This document shows positions 22,420-34,635 of a DNA stretch of 64,000 nucleotides, in pieces. Source of the stretch: Leptura quadrifasciata (lineage: Eukaryota; Arthropoda; Insecta; Coleoptera; Cerambycidae). Where the stretch lies: NCBI GenBank assembly GCA_963675555.1, contig OY776674.1:156686107-156750106 (forward strand), written 5' to 3'. Both the position numbers and the translations under genes were made by a program. Below the pieces are notes generated by a model that was not told the DNA's origin, searched no databases, and saw nothing but the letters and a program-made list of their open reading frames with translations. Position 1 is the stretch's first letter, and every line of letters starts with the position of its first letter.

Positions 22420-22606
22420 ATACACATACCCTCTGGAATTGGTTGGGAGGGTGGTCAATGAAAATTATTGAACCACAGCACTTAGGCCCCATTGGGCCCC
22501 TTGTACATCCTCCCTGTAGGCAGACCCTCGTCTAGGCCTCCAACAAGCCTAATCTTGTGAAATAGGTGGTGATGCTGCCTAGGGGCATCTCCCTTACATC
22601 GGCCAC
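22420..22606. mobile_element. ~187-bp GC-rich insertion inside a TIR
   Basis: The family B TIR is split between 'ttaaatgagc' and 'ccctcgttcatat'. The insert, with 'ttaggccccattgggcccct' and 'gtaggcagaccctcgtctag', is much more GC-rich than its surroundings and has no ORF. It is probably a LINE 3' fragment or SINE; the exact ends are uncertain. Confidence 0.55.
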
Positions 22607-22789
22607 CCTCGTTCATATAAAAAATTTAAAGGAGTAGCTACTATTCCAAGGGGGTTGAAGGGGGAGGTACAAAATTATACTCAAAAAATGTCATTTTAGA
22701 ATTAAAAATTGACATGTTTTAGGATTTTACTCATAAATTGTTAATTGCGTAGATAAGGCATTTATCCGTTACTTATGAACCTCACTGTA

Positions 22790-23336
22790 TAAACCATTGC
22801 ACCATTAATCTAAGTTGATTCGATTGAAATCAAAAAGCAATTCTAACAATATTACTATTCATGTTACCACGGAATATTCAGAACGAGAATCGTTGAAAGG
22901 TGGAAAGGAATGCTTGCTACTGGTGACAAAGTACGTTGCTCGTTCTCTTCTTATACAACATGAGTTATGAGCATTTTCCCATACACAGCTATTGCTCAGT
23001 TTATTTATTTCTTTTCATATATTATCGAATACTACGGCACTTAAGGTTTATGTCTGAATGCGATTCCTTAATCGTTTGCTTATGCTATATCTATTGGAGT
23101 AAATACGAAATAATATACAAGCAACCATGCCACAGTCCTGCAAGAATAATTATTAATTTTTTGTATAAAATTACCAGTTTTATGGGACGTTCAGTATTTA
23201 ATTTTTGTAATATTATTCTGTAGTTTATTTAATATACGTGAGAGCTGCGAGGCATTGTCCGTAACAAATACCGAATATCCCTTTAAACATTTCTCAAAGT
23301 TGTGCATTACAATTCGTATCAAAGTTCTAGTATTAC
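22790..23336. other. No recognised feature
   Basis: AT-rich. The 95-residue frame at 22936-23223 is hydrophobic by chance T-richness and has no family signature. Confidence 0.45.
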
Positions 23337-23600
23337 CTAGATTTGATCGTCTATATCTCTTTTGAGGCCATCAACGATTACGTTCATTTCTACATACTCT
23401 CTATGACAGTGCCAAAGAAAGAAGTGAAGTAAGGAAATATTGGGTGATCTGTTGACCACTGTATAACTGCATGAGATTAATGATTGATAAATGGTTTCGT
23501 TATATTTTTGTTGAAACCCTTGGTGTAGAGTCAAAGCACAATCTTGCCGAAACCAATAATCTTTAGACAATAAAAACGATTTTCCTGTTAATATAATAAT
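23337..23600 (-). pseudogene. Degenerate mariner-type transposase fragment
   Basis: The 77-residue minus frame contains 'YWFRQDCAL' (second catalytic Asp region) and 'LHFFLWHCHREYVEMNVIVD', which aligns with 'DYFLWGYLK..VY'. The third Asp is not preserved. Strongly decayed. Confidence 0.6.
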
Positions 23601-23769
23601 TTTAATTAAGAATGTGTTTCATCAACGACAAAGATACATAAAGTATAAGCGTAATTCACCGAGAAATGTATACAAAACTCCAGAAAAGGAAATTTTGCAT
23701 GTTGGACAAGATTATTTTATAGGCATCTACTGAATTTGATTTTCTGTATCTAAGAACTAGGAACTGATC

Positions 23770-24290
23770 AATACAAGTTATAACTAATATTTTTTAAGTC
23801 ATCAGCATAGATTAGTTTACAACAATCTATTACATTATTTAAATCATTAGTAAATAACAGAAAGAGAAGGTGACCAAAGTTAGACCCAAAATTTTTTTGC
23901 CTTTAATTCAAAATTATGCGCAATGGGACAGCTAGAAGACATACACAATCTTCTGTTATAATGGATGGTATATTATCAGGACCTGACATTAATTTTTTCT
24001 TTAATTTTTTTGTAGCATTTAAGATATCATTTTCAGATATATTTAGAACAGTAACATTTTCTTAAGCAATTCGGTATGTTTTTCATCGTCTGTTTCAAGT
24101 AGTAAGTAGACACTTAAGAAATTCTCTAAAGACATCCACAATATCCTGAGGTTTATCATAAAGTGTATTATCAAATGATATCTTACCGAGAATTTTAGAG
24201 GTTCCATTTTTAGAATGTACATGATGACCAGAGATATAGGGGATCGATCGTTGGAAATTGAGAACCGGACATTTTCAATATAATTATTGT
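23770..24290 (-). pseudogene. LINE reverse transcriptase fragment, internally deleted
   Basis: Reading the minus strand from 24290, 'KISFDNTLYDKPQDIVDVF' and 'KKLKKKLMSGPDNIPSIITE' (~24020-23950) match the conserved start of a non-LTR RT. After a deletion the frame continues with 'GSNFGHLLFLLFTNDLNNVI' and 'KLIYADDLK' (~23800), which is the catalytic YADD box. The section with the first catalytic Asp is missing. It is a jockey/CR1-group relative of the LINE at 48740. Confidence 0.78.
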
Positions 24291-24317
24291 ATTGTTAATA
24301 CATTCTATTGTCATATA

Positions 24318-24575
24318 CAGGGTGGGACAATAGTGCGTTGGACCTCGATATCTTGAGTTCTACGATAGCTAGAAATTTTTTAAAAAATTGCAAGTAAACT
24401 AGATAAGAAAGTCTATAACTGGAAATTGTTTTTGAAATTACAGGACCAAGTGCACTTGGTCCTGTAGTTTCGTCTTGGCTCGCCCTGTATGTTGGAAAAT
24501 AATTTCCAGTTATACATTTTTTTATCTAGTTTACTTGCAATTTTTTTAAAAATTTCTCGCTATTGCCCTACCCTG
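24318..24575. mobile_element. 258-bp MITE with TA target site and 28-bp central palindrome
   Basis: It begins 'cagggtgggacaatag' and ends with the inverse of 'cagggtagggcaatag'; TA flanks both sides (24316-24317 and 24576-24577). The inner arms match again over 'gaaatttttaaaaaaattgc' and 'aagtaaactagat'. The left arm has ~40 bp extra. At 24439-24466 there is a perfect 28-bp palindrome centred on 'agtgcact'. The TA and 'CAGGG' start place it with the IS630/Tc1/mariner group. Confidence 0.85.
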
Positions 24576-24864
24576 TATAATACCACGAGTAGTCAAAGTT
24601 TACCAATTATTATTTTTGTGGTGGTATCACAAATATTAGTATTTGCAAGCGCAAGAAAACATGAGTGATACCACCACAAAAATGATCTGCAAATTTTGGC
24701 TGCGAATGGTATTCGGAGGACTATTTCAAGAGTTAAACCATTTTTTTTTTATTAGTTTTCGGTGAATCAAGTAATAAGTCACGTAGTTTTTATTGAAGCG
24801 AGTAAACAAACTTTTGTCAATTTTAAAAATCAAATTTAATAAGGATTATTTGCATTCTTTTTGA

Positions 24865-25860
24865 CAAATAATAGCGACTGACGTTCAATACGCACATTAA
24901 TGAGACAGTACGGACAGTCTACTATCTGTCCAGGAGTCTGTTCCGTTCATGGTTAGGGGTATCAGACTTAATCGGCAAAATAAAAAATTGTTGTATGCGA
25001 TGATGGTTATGCCATCTATCACATACGTGGACCGGCATGGTGCAGCACGTCGAACACAACAATGAGAAAACTAAAAGTGATCGAGCACAAATGCATCTCA
25101 AAAGTCTGGAGATCTATACGCACTTTGCCACGACATTACCCCAACAGCGAACGGACTACGTCCGGGACATCTCCCCAAAAATTATATTATTTCAAACTGG
25201 GCGATAGTTCGCTAACAAGAAATTAATACAAATTAGACAGCATAATGCCCCATTTCGAATAAAACACATCCTACTCTACCAGACCTTACAGATCTTCCGG
25301 TAACCCCTGTAGCCAAACTTTCACCACCTATAACTTCCGCTTGCCCTATCCATTATTACTGTTCATACCTTTGAATCCTTAAGTCTTTCCTGTTCTCCTC
25401 TTCCTTTCGATTTACTTCCTTTTGTTTCTTGTTTTCTTTTTGTACATTTTTATCTCTAAATTCATTTTCCACCAAAATTCTGACAAGAATTTTTCAGAAA
25501 ACCAAAATTATTCAAATCAAAGTTTAGGCCAGCCTATGGGTAGCACGCATTTTCACACCTCGCGAAAGGCTCCTCGTTTAGGTTGAGGTGACTGCGTCAG
25601 TACCAAAATTTTAAAATAGTGAAGTGAAAGTTATAAAAAACCTGTTCATTTAGGTATAGGAATTTTAACATCTTTTTTAATCTGTTTGTTAACGGGAGTT
25701 TAGGTTTAAGATTTAATTGCTTTTAGCCAAGCCAGACCTAATCCGCCCGTCCTTAGAATCCGCCACTGCGAATCACGCGGTGGTTGCACAGTCGGTCCCG
25801 GAGTGAGTTCTGGGGAGGCATTGTTTAAATTTTAACTTTAATTAAAAAAATATTGAATTG
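24865..25860 (+). mobile_element. Jockey-family LINE copy
   Basis: It begins near the RT segment 'RQTLTFNTHINETVRTVYSL' (decayed here) and runs through the shared 'acacgacaatgagaaaact' coding block and the full ~550-bp 3' UTR to 'ctggggaggcattg' and an A/T-rich tail. Many indels make it one of the older copies. No TSD could be recognised. Confidence 0.85.
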
Positions 25861-25863
25861 AAT

Positions 25864-26110
25864 TATTAGGCTTGAAGCCAAAGAACCCCGGGTTCGAATC
25901 CTGGGGAGAGTGCGGATGTTTCGTGGCATTTTTAATGTGTTACCGAACTGGTAACAGTGGACTAGGTGGGATTGTGTAAGTGGCAACCTGGTAAATCGCT
26001 GTAACACTCTTGAGTTCGAGTCTCAAATGCGGCAGATGGCAATGTCGTAAGAAATGGTCGTTATGTAATTGTCTGTGGGTATCCCGGTTATGAGGTGGAA
26101 TAGTCAATTA
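25864..26110 (+). mobile_element. Dimeric tRNA-derived SINE, 5'-truncated
   Basis: Related to 15236-15520 in the same internal order. The first B box 'ggttcgaatcc' is at 25891-25901. It is followed by 'gtttcgtggcatttttaatg', then 'taacagtggactagg', a second B-box-like 'gttcgagtc' (26014-26022), and 'ggcaatgtcgtaagaaatgg'. The first A box is missing. It lies directly after a jockey 3' end. Confidence 0.72.
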
Positions 26111-26499
26111 TAATTTAAAGGTAATGAAATTCGCTTTAAAATGACGTCTAAAACGACACTTTCGTAGTTAATTTCCACAAAAACACGAATTATTTGCTGA
26201 ATCAAATTATAGGCATACCAAAAGAAAATTCTATATCATTACGTGAACACAATAACAAAACAATTTTTAGATTTATATTTTATCATACTTTGGCAAATAA
26301 TAATTATTGATGCTTAATGGTCTCTGTACTATAACTGTTACCTTTACCACTACGATGCCGCGATGATTTATGTTATGTTTATTTTTATTAATACCATTAT
26401 TTTCACTATTACTATATAAAACTTACCAATATAATCAATAGGGTCTTTGATTGAGGGAAGCATCTGCTGTATTTTCTTCATGGTTCGAAACCATCCTTG

Positions 26500-26840
26500 G
26501 TTGTTGCCAACAACGTATGCATGCCTACCCTATGTCGCGGGAGTTACAGATAAGCTGAAGAAGATTTTATTCAAAAAGAAAATAGGTGTACGGTCACGGT
26601 CAACCAAACACGAAGAATGAGCAGCGAAGCGAACCAAGCACGACAAATGTCCAGCAAAGCGAAGCGGAGCCTAGGTATATAACAAGGAGTGTAACACAAC
26701 AAATTCAATTCAATTCTTCTGAAGAAGCTGACAGGATGATCAGCGAAATGTCAAGTCAAGTTCGATGACCACGGCAAGACTCGGAAGAAACTACTTCATT
26801 AGACAACGGCCGTGAAAACCTGCATTCTACTAAGTGATGG
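26500..26840 (+). mobile_element. Penelope-type 3' end with hammerhead-like motif
   Basis: A 60-residue frame (26586-26768) with 'RYITRSVTQQIQFNSSEEAD' leads into CTGAAGA, stem 'gctga..tcagc' and GAAA (26719-26748). The shared terminal block 'ttcattagacaacggccgtg' and 'aaaacctgcattct' follows. The frame is probably the degraded C-terminus of the element's polyprotein, since the same words recur at 54720-54860. No RT or GIY-YIG domain is present. Confidence 0.6.
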
Positions 26841-29660
26841 ATGTCATCACGTTCTAATTTCCTATCCAAATTACCACCTTTAAGCTTTCAGCCGACAGAT
26901 AGCTCCCACTAGGAAAATATATCAATTTTTTAAATAGATGTGTATATCATAGGAAATCTAAAATATAATATAATTATAAGTATCATAATTAATTTATCTA
27001 CAGAATGATAGTGTAAAGGTAGTTAATGATCGAAAAAGTTCTTTACAATCAAATTTGGAAATTTCTCAAGTTTAAGTCATTTTCTCTTGTTTTTGTGGGC
27101 TAAAATAGTTATAAATATTAACCAAATACCGTCAAACATCCTTTTTAAATCAAGAAATTGAGACAAAAACTTTGCTAGTGATTAATTTAGTTAAAAGACA
27201 AGTTGGAACTAATCGGTTTGATACCGGATCAAAAAAAAATAAGTTTAACCTATTTTCAAATAATATTTTGATTTGTTTAATTGAAATTTCAATTTATTAG
27301 GATTAATTAGCGTGTTTATTGCCCAGAAGTACATATTCTGGGCAAGTTTAATTTCGTTGATTTATTATAGACACGTGCTCACATTAGAGGTTAATTTTGA
27401 GGCTAATTTTGTAACTTTTAATTATAGACGATTTTGGTAAGGCCAGATTTCGATTTTAGTACGGCTAGATTTTGGGTACAGAACTTGCCATCTATTATAT
27501 TTTTGGATTATTTCTATTTTGGACTTTTGGATCATTTGCTATTCTTTGTTACACGATTTTTGGTATATGATTTTGCCCTCTACGATAGAAAAACATATTT
27601 AATTGCAATTGAAAATCTCCCATATGGATAACATCTTATTATACGCTGAGATTTGTTAAAGAGGGACCTCGATCAACAAAGAATCTTTCAAGTCTGAAGC
27701 GCCTGGAGAACCTAAAATTTTTTAAACGTTTAGTAACTTCTGTATATCATTTTTCTTGTAAAATTTGTTCAAATCACCAATTGTTTTTCCTAGCGTTAGT
27801 TCAGAAAAACCCTAGACTTTGCAATATTCTTGATACCTATTTATTTTCTTGTAAGATTTTTTAACTTTCTTGTTTTTACTGTACTTTGAATATTGTTATA
27901 ATAAAATGTATTCTTTTTACTAGTTCTATAAGGATTATATAATATCTAGGACCTCTTTGTCTCCACCTGACTTTAGGTAGTAATAATATCCACATCTTAT
28001 TCGTTATATTCCAATATTTGGTTATAATTTTGAAATAAAATATAAATTATTTAATAGTAGTGTCTTGGAGATAAAGTCTAATTTAAAATTTTATAAAGAC
28101 TAGTTAATAAAAAGTTTTAACAAATGCATTCACTTAACAATTTAAATTATTTAATTACAATTATTTAGTAATTTGTATCTAATTTTAACGAACAATTTAA
28201 AACACTTTCCGTGCAATCTCAACAGAATTAGAAACATTTTTTGCTTCATCTTAATCAAGGATTTTTATGATTTTCTTTTCCTAGTTTCCATTTACTTACC
28301 AAGAAGGAAAGGAAAATGAAAGACAAGCCGAATAACTAATTTGCCAGATTAATTTTTTATTTCCTGCAGTCTTTCATGCTCTCGAAATTTATTATTTAAA
28401 TGTACAGTGTTTGCTACTATATATTTTCCTTCTGGATTATTTTTTCCATATATCAAAAATAATTACTTGTAATTTATTATCTCGGCTTTACAGAGATAAT
28501 TAATTCATGTGTTTAGTGTTTAATTGTTTTTACGGCATTACACAGTATATTTAGGATACGCACTTACACAAGCTTCAAGCCATAATATTTTAATTTGAGC
28601 TCATTCTGACTTATTGAACTCAGGGAGGAAATAATACGAAGAAATATCTTGTTAAGTGTTTACAAGAGGTAATTTTTTTTTTAAATCTAACTTTTTGAGT
28701 AATTCTTTAGGTCGATATATTTTCCATTTAAATATGTATTTCTTATTAATAGAGATATCTTTCTTATTAACAAATTAAATATAATCTTCATCGCGTCAAC
28801 AAATAGACAGAAGATAGAGAGGGAGAGAGATGAAATGGAAAGACTAAATTTTCAAGATTTACATATCTGAAATGAGTTATTTAAGGTGGAAAGTGGTATT
28901 TTTTACGATTAAATTACTTTCTTTTGCTTTAGCCAGGGAAGTAACAATCGTTCGAGATAAACCTGCGGGTAGTGGAGTCAAATTAGCTCAAAAATGCGCT
29001 GTTTCGAGATAATTACCGGAAGCTTGGTTACCGTGAAACTTTTTGATATACACTTGAAATAACTTAAAATGAAAAGTTATATTGTTATATTTACCCGTTA
29101 ATTATGTTTTATATAAAAGTTGTAACAACTCAATGAATTTCAAAGCAATTATATTCAAATTGATATTCTAGGGGTTTTTGAGGTCACTAAAAAAGGATAC
29201 GATGTTTCAAATTAATAAATCAAAATGGTTGATCCAATATCGATTTATGTAAAATATTTTATAAAAAATGACGTAACTCAAAGAATTTCAAATAAATTTT
29301 AGTCAAATTAATATTAAGAGGGTTTTTTGAGGCCACTGAAAAAAGAAAATGATCTTGAAAAATAGAAAATTACATGGCTGATCTAATATGGCCGACTTTT
29401 GGCACAATATTTTATAAAAAATTACGTAGCCCAAAAAATTTTAGATAAATTTCTTTCTATTAAATATACAGTGCATTCCTAGGCCTCAATATAGCAATAG
29501 AGAAATTCATAATATTTTATTTAAAAGTGACCAATATGATATTTTTAAATTTCATCATTTAAATTTCATCAAAAAATTGTTGACAGTTAAGTCAATTAGA
29601 GCCAGAACAAGTGGAGTAGGCTACGGTGCAGAATAACCCAGCTTTCCTACAACCGCACCA
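26841..29660. other. AT-rich gene-free stretch
   Basis: About 2.8 kb without ORF signature. 28927-29035 ('agccagggaagtaacaatcg' onward) is locally GC-richer and follows an acceptor-like 'tttcttttgctttag', but it hits a stop after ~28 codons and matches no family I know. 29150-29450 contains two loosely repeated 'ttttgaggtcactaaaaaag' blocks. Confidence 0.5.
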
Positions 29661-30610
29661 GTTACGACAACAAATGAGACGGTACGGACGGTCTACTTCC
29701 TGTACAGGAGTCTGTATCCGCTCATGGTAAGGAGTAGCAGACTTAACCGAAAAAAATGTTGTACACAATAGTGGTCAGACATACGCGGCGCCTGTGTGGT
29801 GCAGCACATCGGCCACGACAATGAAAAAACTAAAAGTGCTAGAGCACAAATTTATGCGCCTCATGTCAAATTCTGGAAGGTATACCTCCCTCAGAGATCT
29901 ATACGCACTTTGCCACGACATAACCCCAATAGCGGATTACTCTAGGAAATCTGTCAAAAATTCTATCCTTCAAACTGGGTGATAGTCCACTAACAAGGAG
30001 TATAACACAAATTAGACAGCATAGTGCCCCATTTCGGATTAAACACACCCTACTATACCAGACGTTACCGATCTTCCGGTAATCTCCATAGCCAAACTTC
30101 AACAACTATCACTTCCGCTTACCCTATCTACTTTTACTGATATTTCATATCTTTTGTATCTTTAAACCTTTCCTGTCCCTCTTCCTTTATGTTTGTTTCT
30201 TTTTGTTCCGTTTATTTTCCTTTTGTGCATTTTTGTTTTTTTAAATTCATTTCACATCAAGGTTTTCACCAAACCAAAATTTCTAAAATCAAAGTTAGGC
30301 CAGCCACGCGCAGCCCAGCATTGACATGCCTCGCGGAAGGCATATTGTACAAGTTGAGGTGCCTGCGTCAGAATCAAAATTTAATCAGTGACAGTGCGCG
30401 AGTTTTTAAAAAAGTGTAATTTTAAGTTTTATTAAATCTGTTTTCAGATATGTTTTAATTTTATAACCTAATTTTATCCATCTGCGATAATAGTCTTTTA
30501 GCCGAACCAGTCTCATTCCGCCCAACCCTGCAATCCTCCACCACGAACAACGCGGTGGTTGTACAGTAGGTCCCGGGATGGGTTCTGGGGAGGCAGATCT
30601 AATAAAGTTG

Positions 30611-30650
<40 letters not shown>

Positions 30651-30659
30651 ACCACAACA
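29661..30659 (+). mobile_element. Jockey-family LINE copy with 12-bp TSD
   Basis: 'gttac(g/c)acaaca' at 29661-29672 and 30648-30659 (one mismatch) bounds the copy. It begins at 'NETVRTVYFL', and 29794-29982 is open ('MKKLKVLEHKFMRLMSNSGR'). The 3' UTR follows, with a tail that has become (TTGA)n at ~30612-30647. The reading frame shifts near 29950. Confidence 0.9.
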
Positions 30660-31077
30660 TATGTAAACTCTAAAAATTGAATAAAAATCATTCTCATATA
30701 TTTTCATAATAATTGTGAAAAAAATGTACAATGAAAATAAATAAATACCTTAATTGCAGAGAAAATATTTATATGTATCGACTGTTGGTTATATACCGAG
30801 ACAATATTTTGACTGTGTTTCTACTATTTAAAACAGGAAAACCATTTTAAAATCATAAAAATTGCGTCAATTTACTGTAATAACGTATTTTTCCAATATT
30901 TCGCGAAAGTTATGTTTTATATCAGGAAAAAAATTTTTTTTACGCAGTTTACTTCTTCCAAAATCCTACTATAAATATATGCTAGGTAAGACAACGATTT
31001 TTTTTTATAACAATTATAAAAAAAAATTTAACTCAATTTTCATTAATTTTTGAGTATTATTTTGTTTTAATTTTGTA
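30660..31077. other. AT-rich spacer
   Basis: No gene or repeat recognised between the jockey copy and the long-TIR element. Confidence 0.5.
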
Positions 31078-31079
31078 TA

Positions 31080-32860
31080 CAGGCTGTCCATTTTATCATG
31101 GCACTCGAGAATATCTCACTTAATATCGGTCGTACAAAAAAAAAATATTTTTACGAAAATTGTGCCGATTTATAACCTACAAAATGGTTTAAAGACATTT
31201 GAAATCCATGATCTACTTTAAGAGTTATGGCGGAAAATATCGAAAATGCGGAAAACGTCTAGGCCAAATATCTCCGTTATTTGAAAAGATACGAGAAAAA
31301 TTCTAAAGCGAAAATTTTTTGCAGACCAGAGTGTTTCAATGAGGTTTTATCTAATTTTTTTCAAAACCGCTGTATTTTGAGATTTACTCTTCAGGCTGTT
31401 AAAAAAAATATTTTGAAACGGGTGGGAAATGGCGCCATTAAATAGAGTATTTTCCTCCCTTTTCAACGATATATCACATGCCATATTTATTCATTGGTAC
31501 TACGTTAGTAATTATAAAAACATTTTTTTAAAACCAATAATTTTTTTTTAACAAGCATTATACTTGCTGTGGAGAAGTATGATTAAATAAAACGATAAAA
31601 TAATTCAACAAGTTGTTCAAATCTTTGCTATAATAAAACATTAACACAATTAAGAAGAATAAAGTAAATTTAGGTAACAAAAACAAATTAATAATAAAAA
31701 GAATATAGCACATAGAACATTAATATTTATCTAATTCTCAAAATAATTTTTAAGATTTCATATCAAGTGTTCAAAGTGTCCACCGCGATTTCTTACGCAC
31801 AATCGAGCGCGGCGAGGCCATTTAAAACATTACTCAGCATACATGCCTGTTGAATTCGAGCTTTTAGGTCCTCTACATTTTGCGGTGTCGTCGAAAACAT
31901 CTTATCTTTAATATACCCCCATAGAAAAAAATCCATTGGGGTTATATCTGAAGAACGAGGGGGCCAACGAATAAATCCATTGGTACCTATCCAATGTTGA
32001 GTTTAAGTATTAACTGAGGTGATCTGTCAAAAAATTAAATTGTCAAGTCTGTTCATAGCCAACTATTTTAAAATAATTGAAACAATAGCGAAATCATGAA
32101 ATACAAACAAATGGATATTATACATAAATTAATTGGTAAAGACAATTTAACTTTCTGAGCAAGGAGTGACGCTTTTATGGAGGATCTCGGTACATTGACA
32201 TAACTGCGTATACTCTTTCCATAATTGCTCCATGTTGCTTTCTTGATTATTATTTTGTTTTTGTTACCTGAATTTACTTTATCCTTCTTAATTGGTTAAT
32301 GTTTTATTATAGCAAAGATTTGAACAACTTATTGAATTATTTTATCGCTTTATTTAATCATACTTCTCCACGGCAAGTATAATGCTTGTTAAAAAAAATT
32401 ATTGGTTTTCAAAAATGTTTTTATAATTACTAACGTAGTACCAATGAATAAATATGGCATGTGATATATCGTTGAAAAGGTAGGAAAATACTCTATTTAA
32501 TGGCGCCATTTCCCGCCCGTTTCAAAATAATTTTTTTAACAGCCTGAAGAGTAAATTTCAAAATACAGCGGTTTTGAAAAAAATTAGATAAAACCTCATT
32601 GAAACACTCTGTTTTGCAAAAAATTTGCGCCTTAGAATTTTTCTCGTATCTTTTCAAATAACGGAGATATTTTGCCTAGACGTTTTCCGCATTTTCGATA
32701 TTTTCCGCCATAACTCTTAAACTAGACCATGGATTTCAAATGTCTTTAAATCATTTTGTAGGTTATATAAATCGGCACAATTTTCGTAAAAATAATTTTT
32801 TTTTGTACGACCGATATTAAGTGAGATATTCTCGAGTGCCCTGATAAAATGGACAGCCTG
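31080..32860. mobile_element. Mariner-type element with ~618-bp TIRs, internally deleted
   Basis: The left arm 31080-~31697 ('caggctgtccattttatcat') is inverted as ~32244-32860, with roughly 95% identity by eye. TA flanks both ends (31078-31079 and 32861-32862). The ~546-bp centre holds only the C-terminal part of a transposase on the minus strand. The terminal word recurs inside the arm as 'caggctgttaaaa' (~31393). TIRs of this superfamily are usually a few tens to a few hundred bp, so this is unusual. Confidence 0.92.
31745..31995 (-). pseudogene. Mariner-type transposase C-terminal remnant
   Basis: The minus strand reads 'WIGTNGFIRWPPRSSDITPM' then 'DFFLWGYIKDKMF', the region of the third catalytic Asp, and continues to 'VEDLKARIQQACMLSNVLNG' and a stop. 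The helix-turn-helix region and the first two catalytic Asp residues are gone. It sits between the two long TIRs, so it is the element's own transposase after an internal deletion. The element could move only if a related transposase acted on its ends. Confidence 0.82.
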
Positions 32861-32862
32861 TA

Positions 32863-33455
32863 TATATAAAGACAAACTAAATTTAATTTTTAAGATATAA
32901 CAACTCAAAGTGTTTTAAAGAATACATTTCAAGCTTCAAAAAACGCACCTTTAAAGTTTTAATAACATGTCATAAAAATTAAAATTTGGTACTTTTTCAA
33001 TTTTTTCTATTTTTCAAGTCCTGTATATTAAAAAATACATGTTTATGTTTTTTCCCCCATCATACAACTTTTTGTTTATTACTTTAAGAGTAAACTGTGA
33101 AAGTTTCAAATTTTTATCTTAAACAAGTTAGAAATGGCATAACTTTAACGGATTTTCTAGAAAAATTCATTATGGTTAAACTTCGTATACATACCATACT
33201 TATTTATACAACGTTTTTCAAGTTTAAATATGAGGCTCCAATAACTGCAGTCCTCTACTCTTTTGAAGTTAAAACTAAAGAGGTTAATACCTTTCCTAAC
33301 TTCCTGCAAATCATTTACGAATCAACTATCTTTACATTAATATAACAATGGCAAGGAAATATAATTTGTTACGTAAATAACTGTAGTGTTTTATAATTTC
33401 AATACTATTAATTGGATTGAATCTGCGATAGGTTCTTGATGAAACATATTCAATA
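32863..33455. other. AT-rich spacer
   Basis: No gene or repeat recognised. The 82-residue frame at 33097-33345 has no family signature. Confidence 0.5.
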
Positions 33456-33534
33456 GAATAATTATAAATATTCAAAAGAATAGTTACAATACGCACTTGG
33501 TTTATTGTTTCATTAGTTTTGTTCAGATTTCCCT

Positions 33535-33566
33535 GACGTATATTTCGGCCTTGCGACCATTATCAA
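33535..33566 (-). ncRNA. Hammerhead-like motif, PLE minus copy
   Basis: On the minus strand: TTGATAA, one T, stem 'ggtc gcaa ggcc', GAAATATAC, GTC. This is the order of a hammerhead core, with C3-G8 replaced by U3-A8. It carries the same differences as the partner at 36090-36121. The flanking 'gactct' would suit stem I, but the 3' strand here reads 'aggg'. PLEs of many animals are reported to carry hammerhead motifs; activity here is unproven. Confidence 0.5.
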
Positions 33567-33660
33567 AGAGTCTTAAAAACTGACCTGAAGGTGGTGGTGG
33601 TTCACAGTATATATCTTAGAAATCTTCTACCTACTTAGAGGGGGATAATGACTTGATTTG

Positions 33661-34635
33661 CTATTTCTTTAAATTTAATAATACAGCCGGAACTACGAAT
33701 TTAATTTTTATTTTTGTTACTGTGTCCCGTACAGGGTTGTTCATAAATTTTGTTTGTGTATTTGTAACGTTTTTATGGTTTCTTAGAGCCTTCTTAATTT
33801 CTAAAATTTCAAGCATGTCTAGAATTTTTCCTTTGTTTGCATTATGCAAAAGTTTAACACTACTACCGTTAAAAACGTGATTTTGCTCAATGCAATGTTC
33901 GGCGAAACCAGTTGATTTTTTATTGTATAAAATAGACTGTTTGTGTTCTCTTAACCTCACATCTATGCTACGACCACTCTGACCTATATATACGACATCA
34001 TAGTCGTCACACTTTATTTCATATATCCCCGATTTTTTAATATCTTCTGTCTTTTGTTTATTATTAACCAACAAGTGACATAAATTATTTCTATTCGTCA
34101 ATATTGTATTAATACCTAATTTATTTAATCTATTACATACTGCGTTGCTAACCTTATTTACATAATTTATACTATGCCACTTTTTGTTTTCTATATTTGG
34201 CACGTTATAAGAATGTTTTTGTAATAATTTTCTCTGTTTATTATTTATTAATTTGCCAATAAGTAACTCATCATAGCCATTGTTTTTTACTAGTGTTTTA
34301 AGAATTCTAACTTCTTTTTCAAAATTAACCCTATTTAAATTTAAAGATAATAGTCGGTGACATTTTTGTCTTCCAAGATTGATTACAATTTGCATGTGTA
34401 AGTGTCAGTAAAACTTGGCTTTCTGTAAATACAAGTTCTAGCCCATGTTCTTTACGTGTTAGCGTAATATCTAAAAAGTTTATTGGCCGTTCTTTTTCCT
34501 TTTCAAGTGTAAACTGAATTTTGTTGTTTAGGGAGTTAATAAAATGAATGAAATATGACAATTGTCTCTCAGTACCGATCCACATACAAAACACATCGTC
34601 AACATATCTTACCCAAAAATGTATGTATTTAAGGA
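33661..34635 (-). pseudogene. Penelope-like RT/GIY-YIG protein, truncated minus copy
   Basis: Reading from 34635, the minus strand begins within the RT catalytic block ('YVDDVFCMWIGTERQLSYFI', partly as 34331-34594). It shifts frame, then runs open for 244 residues (34395-33661). That frame contains a connector and a GIY-YIG endonuclease domain with 'YEIKCDDYDVVYIGQSGRSI' and 'DVRLREH' (~33950-34020) and 'GFAEHCIEQNHVF'. PLE proteins join an RT to a GIY-YIG nuclease that nicks the target. The 5' half of the RT is missing, so it cannot work. The GIY-YIG part is the best preserved piece in the window. Confidence 0.88.

Larger units (their letters stand above)
19400..22787 (+). mobile_element. 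Mariner-type element of family B with three nested insertions
   Basis: The left TIR (19400-~19640, 'gtgaggaccataagtaacgg') and the right TIR (read in reverse from 22787, 'cagtgaggttcataagtaac') match over ~240 bp and enclose a transposase pseudogene. A TA follows the right end (22788-22789). The element was hit later by a jockey copy (19688-20553), a LINE tail inside the transposase (~20975-21480) and a ~187-bp insert inside the right TIR (~22420-22606). Related pieces are at 14830, 36674 and 38418. Confidence 0.85.

Noticed and set aside
28927..29035. Possible upstream exon of the LamG/EGF gene
   Set aside because: The frame stops after ~28 codons, has no donor site, and shows no LamG or FN3 pattern.
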